Source: Schistosoma haematobium
Lineage: Eukaryota > Platyhelminthes > Trematoda > Strigeidida > Schistosomatidae
DNA: 64,000 bases
Assembly: GCF_000699445.3 (NCBI RefSeq)
Contig: NC_067200.1
Span: 10,085,450-10,149,449 of the forward strand
Direction: 5' to 3'
Made by a program: the position numbers and the translations under genes. Each line of letters opens with the position of its first letter. The first letter of the stretch is position 1. Under the pieces are notes generated by a model, which made no database searches, was not told the DNA's origin, and saw only the letters and a list, made by a program, of their open reading frames with translations. Shown here piece by piece: positions 43,737-55,210 of this stretch.

Positions 43737-44624
43737 TTCATACAAACAAAATAATTATTCAAACGTATTATTTCTATGTACACAGTTCCATTTATCATCT
43801 TGAACACTAGCGAAACGAAAGATTCTGACAAAATAACATTAGTTCAGTTGATTTCCTTTTGGTGTCTATCAACTTTTCCTTGCAGTTTATAAATATTTAA
43901 GAGTAAACATATATCATCGTGATCATCATGAAGAGAAAATTTATATAAAACTGATGACATCGACGAAGAATGTTTTCAGTTAAGATATTAGTTGAACATT
44001 CTACCAATGTATATTCTTTAGAAGATACGTGCAAGTTTACACACTGTGTTGTAACATGAAAGAAGTACCTATCGATGTTTGGTTGTGTTGTTTTTGATGT
44101 TGTTGTTGTTGTTGAAGTTAACGAGAAGAATGATCAAGAAGGTTGAATATGAGGGATATGTGTGCAGTGAATGTACAATGTGACACACAGATACTCAAGT
44201 TATCAACAATTTGATAAGTTATTTCCTTCCTATTATTTATTCCTATTTTGAACTAAATTGAATGCATATTATTTATAGTCGTATTGAATAAAAGATTATC
44301 AAACCTATACACTGGTATTTTATTGTTAATTATGAACTGTGTATATGATATGTAGAGATTCCAGTTTATGTATAGAGTATACTGAATGAGTGTCTATTCT
44401 GAGGTTGTAGAATCTCGGTCAATACTTGCACAATAATAGTATATCATAACAAACAGAAAACATTTCTATCCTTCCATTTTATCATAGAAACATTTGAAGG
44501 AATCATTAATGAACCAAGGTGAATTTGATTGAAGTTAGTAAGAACTTTGATGTATATGTGTCTTAATCAAAGCAACAAAAGCATTAGTTGTGTAATGAAC
44601 AAGTTGGAAAGCAATTTGTCTTAG
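43737..44624. other. Non-coding stretch
   Basis: A (GTT)n run at about 44095-44115; otherwise nothing recognisable. Confidence 0.4.
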
Positions 44625-44800
44625 CAATTCATCCGATAACGTGTTGAGTGATGAGTTTGAAGTGGTAAAGTTATAATTCGAGTTACAGTATGAACATGAA
44701 TGCAGCGATGCAGATACACAACTGACGAGCCGTAAAGAAACTGTTTACGAAAAATCATCTATTAAAAATTATATGTGATAATATGGCTATATTAAGACAA
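44625..44800 (+). repeat. Sm-alpha type repeat, ribozyme incomplete
   Basis: tRNA-like head (GATGAGTTTGAAGTGG and TAATTCGAGTTAC), GCGATGCAGATACACAACTG and CTGACGAGCCG. After this the GAAA/cleavage half is not recognisable. Confidence 0.5.
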
Positions 44801-44894
44801 CGCTTCATAAGCCAAAAATGAATGACTGAAATTCACTTGTGGATATAAACATCAGAATAATTCAAACTCTTGTCAATAATGATATTGCAATGAA

Positions 44895-45310
44895 CGAGAA
44901 CACAAGTGGAGACAACCAAATGTATTTATACTCAAAGTTTAAACAATCGGCGAACCATACAGTAAATATTCACTTGATGTTGTTTTACATGTATCTTCCA
45001 ATTGTTACTTAAGACTGCGATTGATGAGTCTCTTGTTGGCATATGTGAATTCTGTGCGAATTGTCTCGATATTGGAACACAAAATTACAGAATCTCTTAT
45101 TAAATTCCGAGAACTATACAGTAGATACTTCATTTGCAAAAGTCAATCAATCGTCTCAGACTTGATTATTCTTTCGTGTCCATACCAACCATTCTCTGTT
45201 CTCATTCTCATTTCTTTGAACTTCTTAACCTTCTGCCATCAGACATTTCATTTCCAATCGTTGATACATAGTAATTATATCTGTCAACATCAGTAACACA
45301 CACCACAATA
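44895..45310 (+). repeat. Repeat family B, composite copy
   Basis: Two starts (CACAAGTGGAGACAACCAAA at 44900 and GGAACACAAAATTACAGAAT at 45074) and one complete 3' half (TCATTTGCAAAAGTCAATCA, CAGACTTGATTATTCTTTCG, CATTTCATTTCCAATCGTTG, end TATCTGTCAACATCAGTAAC). Confidence 0.65.
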
Positions 45311-45725
45311 TGAATAACATACCGGTTTAACTAATTTCTTATCATTTTTATCTCATTATCCCAATAAATAACAAACTAGCTATTATGGAAGTATATGGTA
45401 GGTAATATCACTATATGTAGGGATGATCCAGAAAACATCTCACAAAAGACAAGAAAGATTCAGGAAATACTAAGAATTATTTTATCTAATCAGCGTTCAC
45501 TTCAAGTTTAGTCAGGAACATCAAGAAACTGAAAAGGTACATGTAGAGTTTCTGATTGGATGATTACCTACACTGCTACTATACTTAGTAGCATTCCAGA
45601 TTTATCCGAAAAACAAAAGACATTTAAAATACTATAAAAACCCTATAGTTTCTTTACTAAAATGAATGTTTGGAGTAAAGTGATTCTCATAAATTTTGTG
45701 CATTTTTCCTTATATTTAGGTCGCT
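45311..45725. other. Non-coding stretch
   Basis: Nothing recognisable. Confidence 0.35.
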
Positions 45726-45797
45726 ATGTAGTTCTAACTTGGGAGTTACGAGAATAGTTTAGGAACCGAATATAGAGTTCAATTAGCATGACTTATC
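45726..45797 (+). repeat. 72 bp direct repeat, left copy
   Basis: Matches 46389-46462 (TAGTTCTAACTTGGGAGTTA, GGAACCGAATATAGAGTT, AATTAGCA) with a few substitutions. The two copies bracket the right arm of the 481 bp inverted repeat. Confidence 0.8.
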
Positions 45798-45893
45798 ATT
45801 TTGCTTATTTCATCACATTATGTTTATGTGGTATGATCACTTAGTCAAATGCACATATAAATCGTGCTCTACATTCTTTATGATTATTACACT

Positions 45894-46375
45894 GGATCAT
45901 ATTTTTACTTCGTTATATGAGAATTGAATTGATTCTAGAATCATTATAACAATCATGTAAAATGTTCATGTTCCTTATTCAGAAATAATTATCAGAATGG
46001 GGCGATTGTAGTAATTATATTAGTTGAATTCATGAATCAATCAAAGATAGACTACCGTTAAATCTAGGAATCAGAGGATTCCCATATTTATTATTGTTCA
46101 TTTAAACATGTAAAGATTGGTTGAAGAGGGTATCAAATACATATGTGCCACATAATTCAAATGATTTATGTGAGGGCTGAGATGTTGCTCGTGTGCTTAA
46201 AGCGACAAAGGTAATTTGCTCAGGAGTCATACCCTAAGCCTTCGATGTAAAGTTCTGTTCCACAAGACAGTGGAGCATCATCAGGATATGCAGTTTCATG
46301 TTAGTCGGTGACCAACATTAGATACATACGTCATTTATACGCTGAAGATCCTAGAGTCCATATACACCATTGGTT
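45894..46375 (-). repeat. Inverted repeat, right arm (482 bp)
   Basis: Reverse complement of 40352-40832. It includes repeat C sequence on the minus strand (TTGGTGACCAACATTAGATA region) and the SINE remnant. With the left arm it encloses the last exon of the GPCR-like gene and about 5 kb in total. Confidence 0.85.
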
Positions 46376-46388
46376 AGGAACTACGTTG

Positions 46389-46462
46389 TGTAGTTCTAAT
46401 TTGGGGGTTACAAGAATAGATTAGGAACCGAATATAGAGTTGAATTAGCAAGGCTTATCACT
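46389..46462 (+). repeat. 72 bp direct repeat, right copy
   Basis: Partner of 45726-45797 (TAGTTCTAATTTGGGGGTTA, GGAACCGAATATAGAGTTGA). Confidence 0.8.
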
Positions 46463-47199
46463 ATGATTATCAGCATTTAGAATAATTACACATTTTGTTA
46501 ATGATTCTTAAATATGACTAAAATCCATTGATTGTTTTACCAAAATTCAATTAAATTAAAAATAAAATTTTCGGTTAAACTATTGGTTTATTTCATTTTT
46601 CTTCTTTTTTTTAACTTTTTTCCCAACAACAAACTACCCCTCCCCCACAGCACCTCACCTTCATAGTTAATTCTATTCATTTTGATTCATTGTTCTATTT
46701 TTGCTTTTATTTTAGTTACCAAAAAAAAGAAACTTTGTCTCATTTAAAATTTATTCATTTTTTTTCTTCTCCGTTTTGTTAGTTTGTGTTATTTTGATTT
46801 ATTCAAATGATTCCCAATAGATAATTTATATTGAATACCTTAGTAACTAATGGATAGCGGACAAAAATTAGATTCGATTGTACAGTTCTCTCTCGCTCGC
46901 TTGCTCACTTTGTCTCTTTCACTCTCACTCTGTTTTTGTTTTTTTGAATTTGTCTCCATCTCTTCTTTTGTAAAGAGAAAAAAAGTTGTGTTCCATGAAT
47001 TATTCTTCTTGAATATCAAGAATTATACTTGATTAATAATTGAAAATAGATTAAGTAAATATTATTTAGATCTTCAAATTACTTCAATATTGATTTTATA
47101 CTAATCTCATAAGTCTATTATTATGAAATTGTATGTAGAATATAGAATATAAAATATAAATTTGATTAATTTATTCAATAGATTCAATGTAATTACAAT
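46463..47199. other. Pyrimidine-rich non-coding stretch
   Basis: T- and C-rich tracts at about 46590-46690 and 46880-46975 (CTCTTTCACTCTCACTCTG). No supported gene; the 60-codon frame at 46850 is low complexity. Confidence 0.45.
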
Positions 47200-47470
47200 A
47201 GTTGAATTTATGAGTCAATTAAAGTTAGATCATTATAGAAAACTTGGATCCATTAGACGACAGTTTCGTCATAATAAAGGACGACTTAACAATTTTTATC
47301 CACGATCCCATGAGTGAACGTTTAACCTTTAGATTACTAATACGGTTGGTATCCAATGGCGTTAATGTCTAACATCAACCAAACCAAGAAATTGCACCAC
47401 CGTCTATCATCATCTCTTCATTGAGTTATTCTGTCACAACAAATCCGGTTGTCAATCAGTCAGTAACAAC
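47200..47470 (-). repeat. tRNA-SINE, minus, degenerate
   Basis: GAGTCAATTAAAGTTAGATC, GACGACAGTTTCGTCATAAT, AACGTTTAACCTTTAGATTA and the SINE body reversed (GTCTATCATCATCTCTTCAT, GAGTTATTCTGTCAC). The ribozyme core is not preserved. Confidence 0.6.
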
Positions 47471-47481
47471 TTGGAACTTCG

Positions 47482-47502
47482 TACGTACGTATGTACGTAC
47501 AT
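47482..47502 (+). repeat. (GTAC)n short palindromic repeat
   Basis: CGTACGTACGTATGTACGTA: a short self-complementary tandem run. Confidence 0.7.
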
Positions 47503-47931
47503 CAGTTCGAGTTGCCATATCACATTAGCACTGAGATGTAGTTGTCAATTCAAATCCCGTAGTGGTAGAGATGGTAAGAGTATAAACAGTAATCGGAAAC
47601 ATTACGGTTTGAACAAGTTATTCAAGGTGTATAATGCGGTGAAATAAATTTGGAAATAGAAACAAGAAAAGGATATGAAGAAATCAGAAGACTAGGATTT
47701 GGGAGAGCACAAAGAGTGGATACACGTACACTATTGCAGACGATTTTGAGCTATGTCATTCAAGGTCTCTAACCATCGGTTGCTATTATCTCGCGGATCC
47801 CAACCACGTAGTCTACACCTGCCAACATAGCTCAGTCCACTTGTCAGTGACTTCATGGACTTGTGCCATGTTTCGGCCCTGCTGCCCCTAACTTTCCTCC
47901 AACCTACTCCTATACCACTTAACAGTGCACG

Positions 47932-48249
47932 TCAAGGTAGTCGGTCGTTGTGCATACGTAACACGTGTCCCAGCCATCTCAACTGATGAAATTTCACTAC
48001 TTCATCAATTGATTTGCCATCCTTACCTAGTACCCGTTTCCTAAAAACTGTGTTACTTACTCGATGGTCCCAGGATATACGAGCAATGTTTCGAAGACAC
48101 CTATGATCAAAAAGTAGTAACCTACGAATATCCTTTACTCTTACCCGCCATGTTTCACTGCCATATAGTAGGACGGAACGAACTACTAAGCGGTAAACAC
48201 GTCCTTTGGTTGATAGACGGATGTCTCGCTTACGCCATAAATGACGCAA
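47932..48249 (-). pseudogene. Second non-LTR family, reverse transcriptase C-terminal part
   Basis: RHLWRKRDIRLSTKGRVYRL, SVLLYGSETWRVRVKD, DHRCLRNIARISWDHRVSN and HQLRWLGHVLRMHNDRLP are typical of the post-catalytic region of non-LTR reverse transcriptases. It has no start of its own and is the tail of a broken long frame. Confidence 0.8.
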
Positions 48250-48916
48250 GTTGGCAAAACGCTGGTAATCAATTCTGATGACAGTTCGACATAAGCTTTC
48301 ACTCGACCAGTTGTGTTCGAGTGGAGAGCTTTTACAAGGTAATGTACTTCTTTGGTACTCTTTTCAGTGACAAACACTGCCATAGAACCTCACGATCAAC
48401 AGAGTCGAATGCCTCCTTAAGGTCGAGAAATACTAAGATTGTCGGGCGTCTGAATGTGTGTCTGTGTTCTAGAACCTGACTTAGTGTGATTATCTGATCT
48501 ATACAACCACATCAAGGTCGAAAACCGGCCTGGTTTTATCTAGTCTGCTATTCGCGAGCTTTAGTTAAGCGTCGAAGTATTATTGAAACTAATATTTTAG
48601 ACACTATATTAGTCTAACTGACTCCTCTGTGATTGTCACAAGAGGACTTTTGTCCTTTCTTATAAACTGGCACGATCAGTGATTGAGACCAGTCAGATGT
48701 GATTACGTCCAGTTCTCGAATTCTAACTAAGACCTCAGTTAGTCTCACTACTAATACTGGACCATCATCCTTAAAAATCTCAGCAGTAAACCTGTCAGGG
48801 TCTGCTGCTCTCCCTCACTTCAGATTTCCTATAACATTTTCAACTTGGTTAAGAGTCGGAGATCGTAGGAAACCGAAGTGTGGCTAAAGGCCAGTTAACC
48901 TGATCCCTAAAGTGTT

Positions 48917-49699
48917 CTATTCAGATGGAATGGGTTTTCGAGCATCTATCAGTGCGGTGGATGCTGCTGAGTTCCAGTGTTTCTCCCTAACCTTGAGGTT
49001 TAACCTACTAGCAGATATCACTGCTGTTTCCACAGCTTTTCGGATATCATTCCATGCTGCCTCGGGGTGGGCATTACATACATGGCTGCCTAACTGTTTT
49101 CCTAGTTGTTCCTGAAATATACTCTTGGCTTGACTATCAATAAATAGGGCCCTAAGAAGTTTCCTTGCAGCGACTTTCCTACGTCCAGTGAGACGCAGAC
49201 AAATATGAGCACGCACTAGGGCATGATCTGAATCTAAGCATCTGCTGCAGAATGAACGACAGTCTTCTATCGATCGGTGGCTGATAGCGACGTGATCTAT
49301 TAGGATCCAACGTTGGTACGAATTAGGGGGTCGCCATGTTAAAAGATGTTTTTGCTTATGCTTAAAGTTAGTATTTGCAAGAAAGAGGCGGTTATCTGAG
49401 CATAGGTGCACTAGACGGTCGCCATTATCTGTTGTTTGAGCCACAACACTATAAGATCCACACAGGTGTCTTTCCTTATCGCTTAGTTTACCTACTTGAG
49501 CAATAAAGTCACCGGCAACTATTACTACATCAGAGCGCCTAGCTTTTCGGAGAAAGTCGGAAAGCTTTCTGTAAAACTCATCTTTTACATCATCTGAGCT
49601 GCAGTCAGTGGGAGAATAAGCAGAGACGACGAAGAGGTAACAACGAGTGTCCTTAACTTTCCGAATCCTTATTGTTCCGTTTAGTCGGACAGCGCACAA
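48917..49699 (-). pseudogene. Second non-LTR family, endonuclease domain
   Basis: 260 codons. FVVSAYSPTDC, VVIVAGDFIAQVG (usually GDFNAQVG, so the catalytic Asn is Ile here), the RWILIDHVAISHR block, and SDHALV with the catalytic His. The upstream part of the domain (FNVRTL) lies in another frame at 49954-50169, so a frameshift lies between. The Asn-to-Ile change would by itself be expected to impair nicking. Confidence 0.8.
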
Positions 49700-49953
49700 A
49701 CAACTGTCTACTGGGATCCGGTCTAAGAGAGCTAGTTAGGACTCCACGCTACATCTACACTGGTGAGGCCACTGGAAGCAGAATCAGGGCTTCCAGATAC
49801 ACGAAGTGTTAATCTAGTTGGTACGTTACTTTGACGTGGTGAGGTCGAATGAATGACGGTACTCGGGTCCTGTATGCGCGTCTCGGGGACGCAGCTCACA
49901 TAAATAGCGCGAGATTCTAAATTTCAAGCTAAGGAAGCCTGTTGTGCTATTTG

Positions 49954-50169
49954 TCACAGTGTTCGGACGTTAAAAGCACCTACGTGTAGTTTAAAGCGTG
50001 GTTTCAGGAGACCAGGAATAACGTACCATGTACTTGAATCGTTTGCCCGAGCGGTGCGAGCTGATAAAGGGACGTGAGAAGGGTTTATTGGGGAGATAAG
50101 AGAGTTATTAAGAGGTATAGGAAGGATTTGAATGTGATTAACTTGGTCTCGTTTGTTAGAGGGCAACAC
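49954..50169 (-). pseudogene. Second non-LTR family, start of endonuclease
   Basis: Opens with an ATG and ends in KLHVGAFNVRTL followed by a stop. FNVRTL is the first endonuclease motif in this family, so this frame is the N-terminus cut off from the domain at 48917-49699. Confidence 0.7.
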
Positions 50170-50359
50170 CTTACTGCTGTCACACCCTCTACAGTCAGCA
50201 GTACAAATTCGCCCTCAGAACTTGAGTTGCTGCTTTTAGTCTTACAGTTCTCCAATCGACCTGCCTGGCGTGGTAGAACCTACAGAAACATATTTTCTAG
50301 CCAATATAGCTCAGTTGGGTCATCACGGTAGGCAGGCCTGACCACCGCGTCAAGTTAAC

Positions 50360-50625
50360 AGCTACGGTCGGGATCCGGTTGAAATTCAATGGTCACAGCT
50401 TCTCATTAAAACTTTAGGAAATACCTCATGAAGCCAGTCACTAGTGAGCACATGATCATTATTATCAGGAGGAGGTTCGAATCCTGCGTGTGGGATTGTG
50501 GATGTGCATTGCTGAGGAGTTCCATACTACGACGAAATGTCCGTCCAGTGCTTCCAGGCTTTCTATGGTGGTCTAGCTTTAATTCACTCATGAATTTAAC
50601 TAATAAATTACTATAATACCCAGAA
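50360..50625 (+). repeat. tRNA-SINE with hammerhead, 5' part shortened
   Basis: CCAGTCACTAGTGAGCACAT, box B-like AGGTTCGAATCCTG (about 50473), the ribozyme module and the SINE 3' end (GGCTTTCTATGGTGGTCTAG, CACTCATGAATTTAACTAAT). Box A is not clear. Confidence 0.75.
50506..50551 (+). ncRNA. SINE hammerhead ribozyme, core intact
   Basis: CTGAGGA (50512-50518), GAAA (50534-50537) and triplet GTC (50543-50545). Stem I GCATTG/CAGTGC forms six pairs with one wobble. Stem II has GTT/GAC pairing. Every invariant core base I can check is present. Confidence 0.75.
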
Positions 50626-50789
50626 AACTCTTTTCTAATTAGATGTAAGTTTAAACATTATAGACTGGCTAAGATTTAAAAAGGAAATTCAATTTATATT
50701 ACGAATTAGTGTACAAATACATTGTCTTAATAAGATAGTACATTAAAAAAGCGTTCGCAGAGAATGTTAAAGACAAGTTAAAATGATAA

Positions 50790-51115
50790 AACTTTTCAAT
50801 CTTAAGTCAGCTACATAACGAGTCTCAAATGGGATGAAACGCGCATTCTGGATTCCAATGCTAGCCACTATCCATCACTGCTTATAATGTTTGTGAATTA
50901 AGACAATATCGAGGCAATTTGCACACGATGCACATATGCCAATAAGAGACTGATAAATTGCAGTCCTAAACGTCAACAGGAAGATTCAAGTAAACAGTAA
51001 CAAAGGAATTTATACCTCATTCCATTACACAAGTAATTGACTATCAGGACTCTGTAGTTAAGTGGATGACATGATGATGTTTGAAGTGAACACTACCGTG
51101 TTCGATTCTCAGAGT
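50790..51115 (+). repeat. Sm-alpha type repeat followed by a second tRNA-like head
   Basis: A hammerhead-like part (AACGAGTCTCAAATGGGATG, AAACGCGCATTCTGGATTCC) with an insertion in CTGACGA and triplet ATT, then the Sm-alpha tail (GAGACTGATAAATTGCAGTC). At 51045-51115 another unit head follows (GTTAAGTGGATGACATGATG, GTGTTCGATTCTC). The tandem arrangement fits a satellite-like family. Confidence 0.6.
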
Positions 51116-51805
51116 GGACCACTGATCCGGAATCCAATGATGTACATGCCTAACATTGATCAGTTCATAAGAGTTCATGACCATCTTCTGGTGTTCTCAG
51201 TAAGTAATTTTCTCGAATATGAAACGGTTTAGCTCCATTACTCATGTCATTTCACAAGAACTGCGTAAACTTTCTCTCGAAGCTAATCAATAGTGAGCAG
51301 ATAATAATTTTCAGTATAGAGTTAAAGGGATATTTGAATGATTTCAGGTTTTCAGAAATTACTTAACTTTGATTCGTTTGTGGTTTCAATGAAACCGACA
51401 AACCTTCACAATCCCATATTGACATTTTGTTGTGTCACTAAAGTTCCATTTGTTTACCTTCACCATTGAATTTATTGGTCTTCATACTGATGGTGTTCAC
51501 TTGTAGCTTCTTAAGAATTCTCGTGATAATTACTGCAATGTACTGATTCGATACTAATTTCTTTATGAAGTTATTTTGATAATCGTTATGGCTTTCTTGA
51601 ACTTTTCATCCAATCAAGATATTGTAATTGATTCCGTCTATTTGAATAGCTTCCTAGTGATTTACCTCAGATGTAATTTAATATTAGCTCTCGGATAGCA
51701 TGCATATTTTAACATGAATTAAATCCTCATAATTTTATCCTGAATTCAGTCATCCTACTCATAGTACGTGTCCTTATGAAAATGTAGATTTTTATACACA
51801 AAGGA
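51116..51805. other. Non-coding stretch
   Basis: Nothing recognisable. Confidence 0.4.
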
Positions 51806-52490
51806 AGAAGAAAGATGCTCAAATACAACACCAAGAACACTTACACAATCACACCTGACGGCGAAACTTTGGAAAATTTGGAATCTTTCACGTAACTGGA
51901 AAGCATCATTGATGAACGTGGAGAATCTGATGCAAACGTAAAGAGTAGGATTGGTGAAGCAAGGACAACGTTCCTACAATTGAAGAACATATGGAAATCA
52001 AAACAACTGTCAACAAATATCACAGTGTGACTATTCAATACGAACGTGAAGACAGTCTCACTGTACGGAGCTGAACACTGGTGAACTACCACAACCATCA
52101 TCAAAAAGATAAAAGAGTTTGTATAGAATTGTCTATGCAAGATTCTCATTATCCGTTGATCGGATATAATCATTATTATTCTACTGTGGGAGAGAACAAA
52201 TCAGCTTCCAGTTGAACAGGAAATTAGAAAAAGACGTTGGAAGTGGATAGGACACACATTGAGGATATCATCAAATGGCATCAAGAGGCAAGCGCCAACT
52301 TGGAAGTCTGAATGGAAGTAGGAAACGGGATGGCAGAACAATACACTGTGTTGGGAATTGCAAGCAGGCATGAAAGGGATGAATAGAAACAAGTTGAAAT
52401 GATTGTCCAGGACAGGGTTGATTGAAACGTTCTGGTTGGCGGATTATGCTCCTGCACGAGAGGTAACAGGTGTAAGTAATGAAGTAAGTA
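51806..52490 (+). mobile_element. RTE fragment, 3' part
   Basis: + strand. Reads the end of the reverse transcriptase (an ESFT block, ESDANVKSRIGEARTTFLQL, TNVKTVSLYGAEHW), the C-terminal tail, and the 3' end GGTAACAGGTGTAAGTAATG with GTAA repeats. Stops and indels throughout. Confidence 0.85.
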
Positions 52491-52864
52491 AATATAAAAA
52501 TAATAATGAAAACATAATTTCATCTTTAATTATGTTGATGAATTTTCCAGTATTGTTTAAAGATACCTTCATGGTCAGATGGCTGAACTTTCAACCTATC
52601 TGTCAATAATTCGAATCTGACTTGAATGAACTGATTAACAATCTAAAATGATGTATAAAAACCAATTACACAAACAATCATTGAATAAATGAATTCATCA
52701 CTCTGAAATGACAATGTTTCATTCATTGAAACGTATCTGTTTATGTCAATTAAGGTTAGGAAACATTGATTGATAAATGATATTGAGTAAACCATGTCAT
52801 TTGATACAAAAAGATTTTTTGACACGGATTAACATTTCAATCCAAACTAGCAATAAATAATTCA
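52491..52864. other. Non-coding stretch
   Basis: Nothing recognisable. Confidence 0.35.
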
Positions 52865-53165
52865 GTATTTTGATTGAGATCATGAATCGATAAATTTTAG
52901 ACCACCACTGAAAATTTGGAAGGATTGGACCGGCCGTTTCGTCCTAGTGGGGAATCTAATCAACGTTGGACATGAGGCAGTGACCCACCGTAGACCATGG
53001 AAGATGGTCGCGTAATTTTAGTGGATTGGTTGGAGTCAGACACTGACTAAGCGGTCAAAAGGTCGGGCGTTCACACCACAAATCACAGGTCTAGTGCTTT
53101 CAGGTTTCCGATGGTGGTCTATCTTAGATCCACTCATCGATTCAATTATTAAAATCACTACAATC
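52865..53165. repeat. tRNA-SINE foldback, shortened
   Basis: Left arm on the minus strand (TTGATTGAGATCATGAATCG, GGACCGGCCGTTTCGTCCTA), a short body (CATGGAAGATGGTCGCGTAA, GACTAAGCGGTCAAAAGGTC) and a right arm on the + strand (GTGCTTTCAGGTTTCCGATG). Neither ribozyme is complete. Confidence 0.65.
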
Positions 53166-53392
53166 ACTATAAATCCTGATTCTGACATTTCAGAATATCT
53201 TATGTATGGATCGTGTCACCGAATGATACAACAGTAAGTCTTTAAAGATTATCTTACTAATGATACCAAACTAATAGTAGATTAGGACATAGATTTGTAA
53301 ACCTCTAATCTTCCGACATTACAAATCGCTAGTTTATCCCATTCTTACTGTCATATTCTACTTTCAAAATTACTTTATATACTATTAACACC

Positions 53393-53572
53393 GCCTGTAG
53401 CTTCTCCAGAGTTACTGCCGGTCTCAAGCCTCAGTAAAGCAGAAGGATTGGGTATGGGGTTAGTGAGCCCACCCCGTAGAAAAATAAATCGCTACAAATA
53501 CGTCTACCAGAAAGAATAATTAAAACCATTTAAAATCTGCCCTGGGAGTTAAAAGGATTTCATTTTTTCAGG
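53393..53572 (+). mobile_element. RTE 5' leader fragment
   Basis: GAGTTACTGCCGGTCTCAAG, GGTATGGGGTTAGTGAGCCC, CCCCGTAGAAAAATAAATCG and AATCTGCCCTGGGAGTTAAA match the 5' leader of the RTE (reverse of 10180-10362) almost end to end and then stop. The coding part is missing. Confidence 0.8.
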
Positions 53573-53721
53573 CGTTAATATGTAAGTTGTATACTATTGG
53601 AATTTTATAATTTTAGATACAAAAACTAGACTACGTTTTAAAAGTGTTATTGAATTAAATAAGTTTGAAATGTCTAGAAGACAAGAAAAACAGAAGAGAA
53701 AAATCCTGTTTTTACAGATGT

Positions 53722-53880
53722 CCAACTTTAATCAATCTGCGAAATTGCGCCACTGTCCATTATCGTCTCTTCATTGAGTTATTATTCCACAACAGATCCA
53801 GTTAAACTCCACTTGTCACGGCTTCTCACTAGAACTCGAAGAAATATGTCTTGAAACCAGTCACTAGTAATCAATGGATA
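53722..53880 (-). repeat. tRNA-SINE body fragment
   Basis: Reverse of the SINE 5' body: GCGCCACTGTCCATTATCGT, TCTTCATTGAGTTATTATTC and CACGGCTTCTCACTAGAACT, ending CCAGTCACTAGTAATC. Confidence 0.6.
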
Positions 53881-54239
53881 TATATATATACTACTTAGAT
53901 TCGTCATATCAGTAAGTCTATTCAAACACGATGTAATATATATAATCAGACGACTGACGCTTTTCAGGTCACATGTACAGAATTATGTCGTTTTAATTTA
54001 TTTGAAAATAAAGAAAAATCTTGAAAAATTTCTTAGAAAATTTGATATTTATTCATACAATGAATTCGGTAGTCATCGGTCATTACATTCAATGGAATTC
54101 TAATCACAATGCTAAACTAATCAAGATCGATCAGATCATGAATGAGACAGTTATATACCTATAGAAAAACTGAATACTGTTAACCAGTATGTTGTGTTAT
54201 GAATGGTAACTTTTGGGATCCATTCATGAATCAATACTA
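53881..54239. other. Non-coding stretch
   Basis: A short TA run near 53881-53890; otherwise nothing. Confidence 0.35.
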
Positions 54240-54600
54240 TGCGAATATTTTTATCATATAACTAAACTATTCATATTCATGTTGCTCTTATTATAAACTT
54301 TATTTTGATCTATGAACTATTATTATACGATTTACCGTTCTTGAATTATCCTCTGTCTATTAGTCACTGCCTCTCACATTCACATCCACTTTGAGCTAGA
54401 TTTTGTACAAATGTTATTTCCCATTTTATGGTACGATGTGGTCTGTTTGGTTGGCATATAAACTCAGTATATTTGAAATACATGATTCATATATCAGAGG
54501 CTGAGATTGGTGTTCTAAACTTAACTGGTTGAGCTAGGCAAAAACAGGATTATTACGGACTGTAGACTGCTCGTACGTGTTTAATGCGTCATTGGTCAGA
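54240..54600 (+). repeat. Dispersed repeat F, diverged copy
   Basis: Related to the arms at 60021-60419 (opposite strand) and 61546-61944 (same strand): ATTCATATTCATGTTGCTCT, TTATTATACGATTTACCGTT, GGTACGATGTGGTCTGTTTG and GCATATAAACTCAGTATATT, followed by GAAATACATGATT where the arms read GAAATAAATGATT. Clearly older than the two arms. Confidence 0.65.
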
Positions 54601-54934
54601 TGGATAATTCACTGTTCTCTAATTGGCTATATCGTTATGTTATACATTAGCAGGGCATTCAGGCTACATGTTATAACACAGTATCAACCAGTGATTTATG
54701 ACTTTATAGTCAAATCGTGAATATCCTACTGTTAGATTAAAAATGTTCTCAGTTCCATTCACTTCTTCAAAGATATCAGAACAGACTTAACTATAGACGT
54801 ATACAAACTAACTTTAAAAATAATTTCTACATTAATATCTTATACTACTTAAATAGTAATATAAAGATTTCGCATAGTAATGAGTTGAAAATAATTCAAA
54901 TAAAATAAGCATGATGATGACTGTAAATTCATTA
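54601..54934. other. Non-coding stretch
   Basis: Nothing recognisable. Confidence 0.35.
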
Positions 54935-55210
54935 TTGATTTAAAATCAACTCGATTGTAGGAAGTGTTTGCTCCTGATATGGACAGATATATGCAGTATG
55001 TGTCATTAATTGAAAGTGAAATACCTGGATTCAGAAGGTTAAGAAGATCGAAGAAAAAGAGAACGAGAACAAAAAACGATTGATGTCTAAATGAAAGAAT
55101 AATCAAGTCTGAGACGATTGAATGATCTTTTGTAAATGAAGTATTTACTGTATGGTTCTCAGATTTTACAAAGACAATTTCGATTTTCTCCACTTATGTT
55201 CTAGTTCACT
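54935..55210 (-). repeat. Repeat family B copy
   Basis: GATATGGACAGATATATGCA, GTGAAATACCTGGATTCAGA, GAAGATCGAAGAAAAAGAGA and TTTTGTAAATGAAGTATTTA, the minus orientation of the family; the hairpin is damaged. Confidence 0.7.

Larger units (their letters stand above)
47700..50335 (-). mobile_element. Second non-LTR retrotransposon family, internally deleted
   Basis: Minus strand, from about 50335 (5' side) to about 47700. It has a 5' segment reading ...FKLHVGAFNVRTL (49954-50169), an endonuclease (48917-49699), early reverse transcriptase (FLDLKEAFDSVDREVL readable at 48390-48435) and a C-terminal part (47932-48249). The protein differs clearly from the RTE at 7163-10362. The segment that should hold the YADD box is missing, joining ELSSELITS directly to a FANLRHLWRKRDIRL region near 48265. 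The clade is not settled by eye. Confidence 0.85.

Noticed and set aside
46850..47032. 60-codon frame with a Leu/Ser-rich stretch resembling a signal peptide
   Set aside because: The hydrophobic part is encoded by a CTCTTT simple repeat and has no supporting context.
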